Below, piece after piece: positions 24,306 through 34,175 of a stretch of DNA of 41,202 nt. How positions within the stretch are numbered: the stretch's first letter is position 1; the number at the start of each line of letters is the position of its first letter. This DNA is from JAIBAI01 sp044238875 (GTDB lineage: Bacteria > Bacteroidota > Bacteroidia > M30B66), in assembly GCA_044238875.1 (NCBI GenBank), contig JBIICM010000005.1, positions 1-41,202 on the forward strand, in the 5' to 3' direction. A program made the translations under genes and the position numbers. Under the pieces are notes generated by a model. That model made no database searches. It had not been told where the DNA came from and saw only the letters and a list, made by a program, of their open reading frames with translations.

Positions 24306-24926
24306 GTGAAAACCCAAACCGAGCAGATTCTTTTACGGGCGAGAAGTGTGTTCATGCGGTGTGGACTGCGGAATGCTACCATGGATGATTTATGCAGGGA
24401 AATGGGCATTTCAAAAAAGACACTTTACCAACATGTTGCTGATAAATCAGACCTGGTGGTAAAAACCGTGGAACGTGAAATAGAAGGAGATGAATCCGCC
24501 ATTAGTGAGATACTGGGAAAAAGTCTGAATGTGATTGATGAACTTTGGGAGATCACACGTTATGCCTCTTCAAAATTTCAGCAAACGCATCCGGCAACAC
24601 TTTACGAAATGCAGAAATATTATCCGGAAGCATGGCAAAGGCTGGAAAATCATCGCAGCCGTTTCCTGATTGAAACCATTACCGCAAATATTATAAGGGG
24701 CATCAGCGAAGGACTATACAGAAAAGATGTGTTACCTGAACTGATTGCCCGATTGTACTCCATGAAAATTAACCTGCTGGCCGAACACGGGAGGGCTCCA
24801 ATGGCGGCCATCAGCGAAACCGCTATCTTTTTCGAAACGCTGAAATATCATCTGCGCGGCATTTGCAACCCAACCGGTTTGCTTTATCTCGAGGAAAAAC
24901 TCCTACAAATGCAACCTCATTCCTGA
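24306..24926 (+). CDS. TetR/AcrR-family transcriptional regulator
   Basis: 206 residues starting with GTG. The TetR N-terminal HTH is complete: ILLRARSVFMRCGLRNATMDDLCREMGISKKTLYQHVADKSDLV (about residues 8-52). A later ATG at 24354 would remove the first helix, so GTG is preferred. The C-terminal all-helical ligand pocket has no recognisable specificity. TolC starts 1 base after its stop, so it leads the efflux operon and probably represses it, with release by a transported compound (family knowledge). A candidate operator lies at 24235-24248. Confidence 0.9.
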   Translation: MKTQTEQILLRARSVFMRCGLRNATMDDLCREMGISKKTLYQHVADKSDLVVKTVEREIEGDESAISEILGKSLNVIDELWEITRYASSKFQQTHPATLYEMQKYYPEAWQRLENHRSRFLIETITANIIRGISEGLYRKDVLPELIARLYSMKINLLAEHGRAPMAAISETAIFFETLKYHLRGICNPTGLLYLEEKLLQMQPHS

Positions 24927-24927
24927 T

Positions 24928-26274
24928 ATGAAAAGAAATTTAACGCTTTTTCTGACCTTATTGCTGCAAGCCACATTGTTGGCGCAAAATGGCAACCGGG
25001 CGTTCAATCTGCCCCAGGCGCTTGAATTTGCCATGAAAAACGGCTATACGGTGACCAATGCCGCAACCGATATAGAGATTGCCCAGAAAAAGGTGACTGA
25101 ACTACGTGGCTCAGGCATTCCGCAGCTGAGCGCAGAAGCCTCCTTTCAGAACTTCATCAGGGTGCCTGTGAGCGTAATTCCTGCAGGCGCCTTTGATCCG
25201 TCGGCTCCGCCCGGCACTTACCTGCGGTTGCCATTCGGTATTAAATACAATGTAGCCTACGGATATACGGCATCCTGGCTGCTATTCAACGGCGAATACC
25301 TTGTAGGGCTGCAGGCTGCCAAAACGTATGTAGAATATTCCAGGAACAACCTGCGCAAGTCAGAGATTGAGGTAAAAGAAGGGGTTACAAGGGCCTATCA
25401 CCTTGTGCTGACCTTGAAGGAAAATCGGCGGATTTTGCAAGAAAGTCTCAAAACTCTTGAGCAGTCAATAACAGAAACTGATGCAATTTATAAGGAAGGC
25501 TTTATAGAAGAATTGGATGTAGACCGACTACGCCTGTTGAAAAACAACCTCGGTACAACCCTTAGCACGCTCGAACAGCAACTCGTATTGGCAGAAAAAA
25601 TGCTGAAATTTCAGATGGGTTATGATGTGGCAAACCCGATAGAATTAACGGATACTTTTGATGCGATGCTGGCATCCGCCTCGCTGGGCATGGAATCAGA
25701 ACCAAAATTTGATTTCAACGAAAGTGCAGACAGCCGGCTTATCTCGTCGGGACTGAAATTGCAGGAACTTAGCCGCAAACGAATGATGGCCAACTACCTG
25801 CCCACACTGAGCACTTTTTATTCATGGCGCGAAAACAGGGTTGGTGATGAATTCAGCATGCTCAGCAAGGCTGATTTCAGGGTTACAGGCGGAAATATCC
25901 TGGGCGTTAATCTTAGCGTGCCCCTGTTTCAGGGATTCAGCCAGCGCTCGCGGGTTCAGCAGGCTTCACTTGAATTGAAAAAAATCAGGGTACAACAAAC
26001 ACAGGCCATGCAAGGTTATTCACTGCAGTCGGCCCAGGCACTTGGCGAATTCAGGTCGGCACTCAATACATTCAACAATTCGAGGGAAAGCGTTGCACTT
26101 GCCCGGAAAATAAGGGATAAATCGGCCGTAAAATATCGTGAAGGTGTGGGGTCGAGCATTGAATTAATGCAAGCCGAAAATGAGCTGCTAAATGCCCAGG
26201 GTAATTACATCAGCAGTGCTACTCAGCTATTGAATGCCCGTGTTAACCTCGATAAACAATTGAACAAATTTTAA
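24928..26274 (+). CDS. TolC-family outer-membrane efflux protein
   Basis: 448 residues with a signal peptide (MKRNLTLFLTLLLQATLLA). This is the outer-membrane channel of a tripartite efflux pump. The family's two repeated halves are seen: FNLPQALEFAMKNGYTVTNAATDIEIAQKKV in the first, SVPLFQGFSQRSRVQQASLELKKIRVQQTQ in the second, and near the end RDKSAVKYREGVGSSIELMQAENELLNAQ. The coiled-coil helices are long and alanine/glutamine-rich. It lies between the TetR and adaptor genes. Confidence 0.92.
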   Translation: MKRNLTLFLTLLLQATLLAQNGNRAFNLPQALEFAMKNGYTVTNAATDIEIAQKKVTELRGSGIPQLSAEASFQNFIRVPVSVIPAGAFDPSAPPGTYLRLPFGIKYNVAYGYTASWLLFNGEYLVGLQAAKTYVEYSRNNLRKSEIEVKEGVTRAYHLVLTLKENRRILQESLKTLEQSITETDAIYKEGFIEELDVDRLRLLKNNLGTTLSTLEQQLVLAEKMLKFQMGYDVANPIELTDTFDAMLASASLGMESEPKFDFNESADSRLISSGLKLQELSRKRMMANYLPTLSTFYSWRENRVGDEFSMLSKADFRVTGGNILGVNLSVPLFQGFSQRSRVQQASLELKKIRVQQTQAMQGYSLQSAQALGEFRSALNTFNNSRESVALARKIRDKSAVKYREGVGSSIELMQAENELLNAQGNYISSATQLLNARVNLDKQLNKF

Positions 26275-26301
26275 ATACCAACTTACATGTTTTTACAGTC
26301 C

Positions 26302-27435
26302 ATGAAAAACGCATCATATCTTTTACTGATCCTTCTTATTTCCGCCTGCGGCAAGCCATCAGACCTTCAGTCAAAAAAGGAAGAACTGGCTGCCTACAAA
26401 GAGGAAGCAGACAGACTCAAGGGCCTGATCAGCAAACTCGAAAAGGAAATTGCCCTGCTGGATACTGCCGCCATTGCCGAGCAACCCAAGCTGGTTGCGC
26501 TTGAAACCATCAGCGCTGCTGATTTCAATCATTACATTGACCTGCAGGGAACCGTTGAATCAGAAGACCATATCGCGGTTCAACCCGGTATTCCTGGTTT
26601 GGTTACCAAGGTGCTTGTAAGAGAAGGCGACAGGGTTAGTCAGGGACAGATAATGGCCGAAACCGACAGCAGGGCCTTACGTGAGAGCATTGCGCAACTG
26701 CAAACCAATCTTGACCTGGCCAAAACGGCTTTTGAGAAACAGGAAAGATTGTGGAAACAGAAAATCGGCAGCGAAATACAATTTCTGCAGGCAAAAACGC
26801 AGTATGAATCGCTTCAGAAAAGTCTTTCTTCAGCCCAGGCTCAACTCGACATGACCCGGATAAAATCGCCCATCAACGGACTGGTAGATGAGGTAAACGT
26901 GAAGCCCGGCGAGTTTGCCTCTCCCGGGTTCAATGGTGCCTTTCATGTAGTGAACAACAACAGGATGAAGGTGATACTCAAGGTGCCCGATTCATACATC
27001 AGCAAGGTGAAGATGGGTGCTCCGGTGAGCATTTACCTGAAAGATATAGAAGATACCATTCAAGGTACGGTCAGTTTCATTTCCAAGGTGGTGAATGCCA
27101 TGTCGCGCACTTTTGCCGTTGAGGTGAGCATCAAGGTTGATGAAAACACTAACATCAGACCCAATATGCTGGCCAGTGTATCCATCAATGATGAAAAAAT
27201 CACGGGAGCAATCAGTGCCCCCTCAAACCTGATTCGCAAAGATCAGGATGGCCGCAGTTATGTGCTCACCGCTGAAGGAAATAAACCGGCCATGAAAACC
27301 AGAAAGAAATATGTGGCAACAGGACTTTCTTACGGCGACAGGGTGGTTATTACCGAAGGTCTGCGTGAAGGCGACAGGATTATCCGCAATGGTTATCAGG
27401 ATCTGGTTGATGGTCAGGCCATCACGACCCTCTGA
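26302..27435 (+). CDS. RND efflux periplasmic adaptor (membrane-fusion protein), lipoprotein
   Basis: 377 residues from ATG 26302, which gives a clean lipoprotein signal (MKNASYLLLILLISACGK). An in-frame ATG at 26287 would add five residues. A short coiled coil (EELAAYKEEADRLKGLISKLEKEIALL) precedes the barrel-sandwich domain (GTVESEDHIAVQPGIPGLVTKVLVREGDRVSQGQIMAETD), the helical hairpin (SIAQLQTNLDLAKTAFEKQERLWKQ), the second lipoyl half (SPINGLVDEVNVKPGEF), a beta barrel and a membrane-proximal domain. It bridges the RND pump and TolC. Confidence 0.93.
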   Translation: MKNASYLLLILLISACGKPSDLQSKKEELAAYKEEADRLKGLISKLEKEIALLDTAAIAEQPKLVALETISAADFNHYIDLQGTVESEDHIAVQPGIPGLVTKVLVREGDRVSQGQIMAETDSRALRESIAQLQTNLDLAKTAFEKQERLWKQKIGSEIQFLQAKTQYESLQKSLSSAQAQLDMTRIKSPINGLVDEVNVKPGEFASPGFNGAFHVVNNNRMKVILKVPDSYISKVKMGAPVSIYLKDIEDTIQGTVSFISKVVNAMSRTFAVEVSIKVDENTNIRPNMLASVSINDEKITGAISAPSNLIRKDQDGRSYVLTAEGNKPAMKTRKKYVATGLSYGDRVVITEGLREGDRIIRNGYQDLVDGQAITTL

Positions 27436-27462
27436 TCAAACTACCAGATTACAGCACCTACT

Positions 27463-30400
27463 ATGGAAAAGAACCATATCAAATATTTCAGGCCAACCAA
27501 CTGGGCCATCAATAACCGAACATCGGTTTACATTATTACGGTATTGATTTCGCTGGCCGGGATGGTCATATTTCAAAGCATCCCGAAGGAGAACTTTCCG
27601 GATATTGTAATCCCGACAATTTATGTTCCTACCATTTACCCGGGGGCAAGTCCTGAAGACATTGAAAATCTGATCACCAAGCCGCTCGAGAAAGAGATCA
27701 AAGGTATATCAGGCATTAAGAAACTCACCAGTAATTCAATCCAGGATGTATCGGTTATTTTAGTAGAATTCAATACCGGTATTGATGTTGATGTGGCCAA
27801 GCAAAAAGTATCGAATGCCGTTGACAAAGCCAAAACTGAGCTGCCTTCTGATCTGGATAAGGATCCCAATGTTCAGGAGGTAAATTTTTCTGAGTTCCCG
27901 ATCATGAATGTAAATGTGGCGGGAGATTATCCACTTGATCAGCTGAAAAAATATGCCGAAGACCTTCAGGATAAAATCGAGACACTGCCTGAAATCACAA
28001 GGGTTGACCTGATCGGGGGGCTTGAGCGTGAAGTGCAGGTAAACATTGACCTTTACCGGATGCAGGCGCTGGGTATCACCTTTGGTGACATTCAACGCAG
28101 CGTTGCCAGCGAAAACGTGAACATCTCCGGTGGGGAAATCCGTATTGATGAACTCCGCCGAACCCTGAGGGTAAGGGGCGAGTTCGCGAAAGTTGAGCAG
28201 ATTGGTAATGTTTTGATTCGTTCAGGCAGAGGTAATCTTGCTTACCTGAAAGACTTTGCCGAGGTGGTGGATGCCTACAAGGAAAAACAGGATTTCGCCC
28301 GGCTGGATGGAAAACCTGTAATCACCATGAATGTAATTAAGCGTTCGGGCGAGAACCTGATCAATGCTGCCGACCAGATTAAGGAGATTATTGAGGATTA
28401 TCAAAAGAACCGCTTCCCTGCCGGACTTAAGGTCAACGTAACCGCCGATACCTCCGTTGAAACCAAAACAACCCTCAACGACTTAATCAATACGGTGATC
28501 ATTGGCTTTATCCTGGTGGTGTTGATTCTGATGTTCTTCATGGGATTGCAAAGCGCCTTTTTTGTCGGATTGTCGGTCCCGCTTTCGGTATTACTCGCCA
28601 TGTTGTTCATGCCTTCGCTGGGTTTTACCATGAACATGATTGTACTTTTCTCCTTTTTGTTGGCATTGGGAATCATTGTTGATGATGCCATTGTAGTGAT
28701 CGAAAATACCCACCGGATCTATCATAAATACCATTTCGACCTGGTAACCTCGGCCAAAGCGGCCGCCGGTGAGGTTTTTCTTCCAGTACTGGCCGGTACA
28801 CTTACCACCATTGCTCCTTTCATCCCGCTGCTCTTCTGGCCCGGTCTGGTAGGTGATTTCATGAAATACCTACCCATTACGCTGATATTGACTCTTTTTG
28901 CTTCACTGGCAGTGGCATTTATCATGAATACGGTGTTTGCCGTGAGCTTTATGAAAAAAGATGATCACAGTACTAAAGTTCCGGCTTCCGTTATGAAAAA
29001 GCCTTTGCTGATTTTCGGAATTACCGGTTTACTTGCGCATCTGGCCGGTTATCCGGCATTGGGCAATCTGTCGTTGCTGCTGTTGCTGCTCACCCCTGTT
29101 AATCATTATCTATTGAGGCCGGCAACTGAAAAGTTTCAGTTGAAATGGTGGCCGGCTGTCATCAGAAGATACAAGCACCTTGTTGCCGCCATCCTGAAAG
29201 GTTCAAGGCCGGTATGGACCCTGATAGGAGTTTTTGTGCTGCTTATTTTTTCAATAATCATATTTGGAGCAGTTGGAAAGCCGCCGGTTTTTTTTCCTGA
29301 CGGACAGCCAAATTTCGCCTATGTGTATGTTGAAATGCCCATCGGAACCGATGCAGAAGTTACCGATTCAGCCACCCGTATAGTTGAAAACAAAGTTTAT
29401 CAGGTAATTGGCAAAGATAATCCGAATGTAAAATCAGTTATTTCAAACGTTGGTATCGGCGCTGGTGATCCGCAGAATCCTGATCGCACCGCCACGCCCA
29501 ACAAGGGCAAGGTATCTGTTGCCTTTGTTGAATTTGGTCACCGGAAAAACTTTTCAACTGCTGAATGCCTTGAAGATATCCGGCGGAATGTTAAAGGACT
29601 GGTGCCCGGTGCGCGCATTACCGTTGCCAAGGAACAGAATGGTCCGCCCACCGGTAAACCCATCAACATTGAAATTTCAGGCGATGACTTTGATCAGCTG
29701 CAAAAACTCGAAAAAGAAGTGCGCAGCGGCATAACGCAAAACCAGATTGAAGGGATTGAAGATCTTCAGTCGGACCTTAAGCGCAACAAACCGGAGATCA
29801 TTGTATCAATTGATGCCGACAGGGCTGCGGCGCTGGGAATGAGCAAGGCCCAGATTGCGTTCGAAATAAGAACAGCCCTTTATGGCCGAGAAATTTCAAA
29901 GTTCAGAGATGTTGATGATGATGCAGAAATCAACATCCGCCTGGCACCAGAATACCGCGACAAAATTGATGATCTGCTGAATATGGAGATTTCATTTATG
30001 GATATGGCCACCGGGCAGTTCAAATCGGTGCCTGTATCCTCAGTGGCAACGGTGCAATACGACGAAGCCTTTAGTTCAATCAACCGGAAAAATCAGCACC
30101 GGGTGCTTACCCTTTCATCAAACGTTATCACCGGTTTTACTGCCAACGCCATTGTGCAGCAGATAAACAGTGTGATTGACGGCATTGAACTGCCTGAAGG
30201 CTATTCGATTAAAATGACCGGCGAGCAGGAAGACCAGAAAGAGACCTCCGACTTTTTGGGTACGGCCTTTCTGGGGGCACTTGCGCTTATGTTTCTGATT
30301 CTGGTTACCCAATTCAATTCGCTGGTTAAGCCGTTTCTTATTTTCTCCACCGTTATTTTTTCGCTGATCGGCGTTTTTCTTGGCCATGCCATCAGCGGCC

Positions 30401-30849
30401 AAACCATGTCGATTGTGATGACCGGCGTTGGCATTTTTTCTCTCGCAGGCATTGTGATCAGGAACGGAATTCTGCTGATCGAGTTTATTGATGAGTTAAG
30501 GGCTCGCGGTGTACCTGCAGAGCAGGCTATTATTGATGGAGGCGCAACACGGATGACGCCTGTAATTCTTACCGCATCTGCCGCCATTCTCGGGTTGATT
30601 CCGCTTGCCATAGGTGTTAACCTTGATTTTGCCGCTCTGTTTGCGCATTTTGAGCCCCATTTCTACCTCGGAGGCGACAATGTTGTTTTCTGGGGCCCGC
30701 TTGCATGGACCATGATCTACGGTTTGATCGTTGCAACCTTCCTGACCTTGGTTGTAGTACCCGCCATGTACCTTATTTATCTGAGGGTTAGAAGAAAACT
30801 GGGAAGGGAAAAATCGGTTGTTCAAACAGAACAGCTGCCCATTCAGTAA
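27463..30849 (+). CDS. RND-family efflux permease with an extra membrane pair
   Basis: 1128 residues, longer than the roughly 1040 of AcrB. It exports compounds using the proton gradient. The porter domains and TM helices follow the family; GIIVDDAIVVIEN in TM4 carries the proton-relay aspartates D407 and D408. Between TM6 and TM7 about 70 extra residues (near 505-575) hold two more hydrophobic stretches (LLIFGITGLLAHLAGY and SLLLLLLTPVNHYLL). The second half repeats the fold, and the protein ends in a charged tail. Drug, metal and lipid export all remain possible. Confidence 0.92.
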   Translation: MEKNHIKYFRPTNWAINNRTSVYIITVLISLAGMVIFQSIPKENFPDIVIPTIYVPTIYPGASPEDIENLITKPLEKEIKGISGIKKLTSNSIQDVSVILVEFNTGIDVDVAKQKVSNAVDKAKTELPSDLDKDPNVQEVNFSEFPIMNVNVAGDYPLDQLKKYAEDLQDKIETLPEITRVDLIGGLEREVQVNIDLYRMQALGITFGDIQRSVASENVNISGGEIRIDELRRTLRVRGEFAKVEQIGNVLIRSGRGNLAYLKDFAEVVDAYKEKQDFARLDGKPVITMNVIKRSGENLINAADQIKEIIEDYQKNRFPAGLKVNVTADTSVETKTTLNDLINTVIIGFILVVLILMFFMGLQSAFFVGLSVPLSVLLAMLFMPSLGFTMNMIVLFSFLLALGIIVDDAIVVIENTHRIYHKYHFDLVTSAKAAAGEVFLPVLAGTLTTIAPFIPLLFWPGLVGDFMKYLPITLILTLFASLAVAFIMNTVFAVSFMKKDDHSTKVPASVMKKPLLIFGITGLLAHLAGYPALGNLSLLLLLLTPVNHYLLRPATEKFQLKWWPAVIRRYKHLVAAILKGSRPVWTLIGVFVLLIFSIIIFGAVGKPPVFFPDGQPNFAYVYVEMPIGTDAEVTDSATRIVENKVYQVIGKDNPNVKSVISNVGIGAGDPQNPDRTATPNKGKVSVAFVEFGHRKNFSTAECLEDIRRNVKGLVPGARITVAKEQNGPPTGKPINIEISGDDFDQLQKLEKEVRSGITQNQIEGIEDLQSDLKRNKPEIIVSIDADRAAALGMSKAQIAFEIRTALYGREISKFRDVDDDAEINIRLAPEYRDKIDDLLNMEISFMDMATGQFKSVPVSSVATVQYDEAFSSINRKNQHRVLTLSSNVITGFTANAIVQQINSVIDGIELPEGYSIKMTGEQEDQKETSDFLGTAFLGALALMFLILVTQFNSLVKPFLIFSTVIFSLIGVFLGHAISGQTMSIVMTGVGIFSLAGIVIRNGILLIEFIDELRARGVPAEQAIIDGGATRMTPVILTASAAILGLIPLAIGVNLDFAALFAHFEPHFYLGGDNVVFWGPLAWTMIYGLIVATFLTLVVVPAMYLIYLRVRRKLGREKSVVQTEQLPIQ

Positions 30850-30871
30850 TTTCGTGTAAACAAACTTACCG

Positions 30872-33157
30872 ATGAAGGCCATCGCCCTGATCCTTCTGCT
30901 GCTCATGCCCTTTGCTCATTGCCTGCAAGCGCAGAAAGTAGGGGTGGTACTCAGCGGAGGCGGAGCTGCCGGGGTGGCACATGTGGGTGTTTTAAAGGCA
31001 CTTGAGCAAAACAACATTCCCATTGATTTTATCACCGGTACTTCAATGGGAGCGCTCGTTGGAGGCATGTACGCAATGGGGTACCCGCCGGATAAGATCG
31101 AAAAGCTGATCCTATCAGATGAATTTGAAAAACTTGTCACCGGAAGGATTGATAGCCGTTTTATTTATTTTTTCAGGAAGGCCCCTGAAAATGCGAGCTG
31201 GATAGCGCTGAAGTTCTACGTTGATTCTGCCCTGCATTATCGCCCCCCGGTTAACCTGATTAGTCCGGTTAATATGAATTACGCCATGATGGAATACACT
31301 GCTGCAGCCAGCGCTGCTGCAGGCTATAATTTCGACAGCCTTTTTGTGCCTTTCAGATGCGTAGCAGCTGATATTCACAATAAAAAAGAAGTTGTTTTCA
31401 GCGGGGGCGACCTGGGAGAGGCGCTCAGGGCAAGTAGTGCTTATCCCTTTTATATTAAACCTGTTACGGTTGAAAACAAACTCCTTTTCGATGGGGGTTT
31501 ATACAATAACTTCCCTGCCGATGTTATGTACACGGATTTTCTGCCTGATATAATCATTGGCAGCACCGTGGTAGCGGAAATGACTCCACCCAAAGAGGAT
31601 GACATCTTTTCACAGATTAAAAACATGGTAATGGAGCGTACCAGTTATACATCAGTTTGTGAATCAGAGAATATGCTGATTGTAAGACCCGTATTGCCAA
31701 GGGTTCAAATTCTGGAGTTCAGTAAGTCACGCACCATGATTGACTCAGGGTATACTGCCACCCTGCGAAAAATGGACATCATCAAACAGATGATACCCCG
31801 CAGGGTTGATAGTTTGCAAAGAAACAACTACAGAGAGCGTTTTAGCAAAAAAGCCAATGACGTTTTTTTTACATCGGTTCAGATTGAGGGCCTTGATAAA
31901 AGTCAGGTTTCGTATGTGAAAGGGATCCTGAGGGCAGAAGGAAAGTCACTGAGTACAGAACAACTCAGACCCTATTATTTCAGGCTGGCACTTGACGACA
32001 GAATCAGCAAAATTTTTCCCACAGCAGAAATGCAGTCATCCGGAAAATACAAACTGCGGCTGCGTATGAAAACCGACAGGGATATACTTACCCAGTTTGG
32101 TGGTGTATTTTCGTCAAGGCCTGTAAACATGGGCTTTATTGCCCTTAGCTATAAACGGTTGGGTTATCTGGGTATTACGGCCGATGGTAATGCTTACTTT
32201 GGAAAGTTTTACAGTTCGGCACAACTAAAAGCCACAATTGATTTCCCATTCAGATTACCATTTTTACTGGAAACCAATTTCACCCTGAACAATTTCGATT
32301 ATTTCAACAGTGCCAGCACTTTTTTCGAAGATACCCGACCTTCATACCTGATTCAATATGAAAGAGCGTGGCACGCAGCCCTGGCTATACCGTTTGGTAA
32401 CAGAATAAGACTGAGAACCGGCATCACACAGGCCAGGATGGTTGATGATTATTATCAGACCCAGCAATTTCTGTCGGTCGATACGGCCGATCGCACCATA
32501 TTCGGGCATCATTCAATTCAGGTGCAACTGGAAGGAGATCGTTTAAACCGGAAGCAATTTGCAAACGAGGGTAGCGCTTTTTTGTTTTCCTGCCGGATTT
32601 TTAATGGCATAGAGGAAAATATTCCAGGCAGCACCAGTTCATCAAAATTTTATTTCAGCCAGCGTCATGCTTTTTACCGGATCAGGTTAAGGGGTGACAA
32701 ATTCCTGAACCGGTCGGGCTGGGCAAGGGTTGGACTTTTCGCCGAAGCTGTAATAAGCAACCAGCCACTGTTCAACAATTATATTTCAACCCAGTTGCAG
32801 GCTGCGGCTTTCACGCCGATTCCTGAAAGTCAAACTATATTTTTACCCAATTTCAGAGCCCACCAGTTTGTTGCCGGTGGGGCCAAGCTGATTTTTCCAT
32901 TTACCGGAAGGCTTGATTTGCGCATCGAAGCCTATTTATTTCAGCCTTACCGGCAAATTCTTGAAACGTCTGATCGAAAGGCTTATCTCGGACATGCCTT
33001 TGAAAAACGCTTTTTCACCGGTTCGGCATCGCTGGTTTACAATACCCCACTTGCTCCGGTGGCCGTGAGTGTAAATTATTACCAGGATGAGAAAACGCCT
33101 TTTTCGGTTATTTTTACAGCAGGCTATCTGATTTTTAACCGCAGGGCCCATGAATAA
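30872..33157 (+). CDS. patatin phospholipase with BamA/Omp85-like C-terminal barrel (type Vd-like)
   Basis: 761 residues with a signal peptide. The patatin domain (about 22-300) has the oxyanion hole SGGGAAGVAHVG (28-39), nucleophile S58 in GTSMG, and catalytic D207 in DGGLYNN. A POTRA-like segment follows (FFTSVQIEGLDKSQVSYVKGI), then a large 16-strand-type barrel region to the C-terminus (YLIFNRRAHE), as in surface-antigen/D15 proteins. This matches PlpD-type (type Vd) autotransporters and their Bacteroidota relatives. It starts 22 bases after the RND permease stop, so it probably belongs to the efflux operon. It hydrolyses phospholipids or related esters; whether it is released or stays anchored is unknown. 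Confidence 0.9.
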   Translation: MKAIALILLLLMPFAHCLQAQKVGVVLSGGGAAGVAHVGVLKALEQNNIPIDFITGTSMGALVGGMYAMGYPPDKIEKLILSDEFEKLVTGRIDSRFIYFFRKAPENASWIALKFYVDSALHYRPPVNLISPVNMNYAMMEYTAAASAAAGYNFDSLFVPFRCVAADIHNKKEVVFSGGDLGEALRASSAYPFYIKPVTVENKLLFDGGLYNNFPADVMYTDFLPDIIIGSTVVAEMTPPKEDDIFSQIKNMVMERTSYTSVCESENMLIVRPVLPRVQILEFSKSRTMIDSGYTATLRKMDIIKQMIPRRVDSLQRNNYRERFSKKANDVFFTSVQIEGLDKSQVSYVKGILRAEGKSLSTEQLRPYYFRLALDDRISKIFPTAEMQSSGKYKLRLRMKTDRDILTQFGGVFSSRPVNMGFIALSYKRLGYLGITADGNAYFGKFYSSAQLKATIDFPFRLPFLLETNFTLNNFDYFNSASTFFEDTRPSYLIQYERAWHAALAIPFGNRIRLRTGITQARMVDDYYQTQQFLSVDTADRTIFGHHSIQVQLEGDRLNRKQFANEGSAFLFSCRIFNGIEENIPGSTSSSKFYFSQRHAFYRIRLRGDKFLNRSGWARVGLFAEAVISNQPLFNNYISTQLQAAAFTPIPESQTIFLPNFRAHQFVAGGAKLIFPFTGRLDLRIEAYLFQPYRQILETSDRKAYLGHAFEKRFFTGSASLVYNTPLAPVAVSVNYYQDEKTPFSVIFTAGYLIFNRRAHE

Positions 33158-33200
33158 GCACGAAAAAAAGATGGTTGGATCTGTATAAAGAATTTGCGCT

Positions 33201-34175
33201 TTATGGTCGTTTACTTTTAACCCATGGCAAAAACAGATCATAAATTGCTATTGGTAAACCTATAATCGTAACCGGAAGAAACTGGCATGCATGAATAATT
33301 ATGGAAACCGCCAGACTTTGTGAGGAATCAATTCCAAAAATTGAAAGTGAGAATAAAATTGCCGCCTGAAAAATACCAATATAACCGGGTGAAGAAGGGA
33401 TTAGGATACTAAAGTTCAATAAACACAATGTAAGCAGGCTGATGCTTAACAGCGATTTTTCAACACCCAGGCCGGAGATACCAATGAGAAAAACAGAGCC
33501 CTCGATGAGCCAGATTACAACACTAAGCCCTAACACTTTAAAGAACGTTTTACTATTATAAACAAATCCAAATGCATCATGAATCTTTACCAGAATTGAA
33601 CCCGGCTGTTTACCTCTTTTATTGATAAAGGCTTTTGCAAAATTTAATATTTTACTCCTGAACATAAAAAATGACAATAAAAATAGAATTGAAATAATTA
33701 ACAATAACTGAGGATTAAATGAGAGTTTTTCAGTAAACAGATCTTTATTTAGAAATACTGCTGTGGTGAGAAAAAACAATAAAACAACCGCATCAAGTAT
33801 TTTTTCAATAAAGATTGATGACAGCACAGATGTATTGCTTACCTGACTGTATGAATTCAGGTGCTTCATACGAATTAATTCACCAACTCGTGCTGGAAGT
33901 ACATTGTTGCATGCAAATCCGGTAAAAATACTTTTCAGGAGAATTGGAAATTTTATTTCGGCAATATTATTCAGCATCAGTCGCCATCTTAGCGTGCGAA
34001 AGATAAATGAAGCCAGATAAACACTAATCATTGAGGCAATCACCGTAAATGATGTTTTAGATATTAAGGCTAATGACCTGCTGATATCATAATTTATAAA
34101 AAGATATATAACGGTAACTACGGAAATAACAATTCCGGTTAGTCCTATGAAATACTTATTACGAATTATTTTCAT
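33201..34175 (-). CDS. LPG-synthase-TM/AglD-like multi-spanning membrane protein (flippase-like)
   Basis: 324 residues with about eight membrane helices. It belongs to the family of lysylphosphatidylglycerol-synthase transmembrane regions (Pfam 03706), without the LPG synthase catalytic domain. Visible are FIFRTLRWRLMLNN and the conserved GFACNNVLPARVGELIRMKHL, followed by SSIFIEKILDAVVLL and later IPSSPGYIGIFQAA. Related proteins handle lipid-linked sugars in the membrane. Its start overlaps the GT2 gene by 17 bases, so the two are coupled and probably act together. The flippase role is inferred. Very AT-rich. Confidence 0.8.
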   Translation of the reverse strand: MKIIRNKYFIGLTGIVISVVTVIYLFINYDISRSLALISKTSFTVIASMISVYLASFIFRTLRWRLMLNNIAEIKFPILLKSIFTGFACNNVLPARVGELIRMKHLNSYSQVSNTSVLSSIFIEKILDAVVLLFFLTTAVFLNKDLFTEKLSFNPQLLLIISILFLLSFFMFRSKILNFAKAFINKRGKQPGSILVKIHDAFGFVYNSKTFFKVLGLSVVIWLIEGSVFLIGISGLGVEKSLLSISLLTLCLLNFSILIPSSPGYIGIFQAAILFSLSIFGIDSSQSLAVSIIIHACQFLPVTIIGLPIAIYDLFLPWVKSKRP

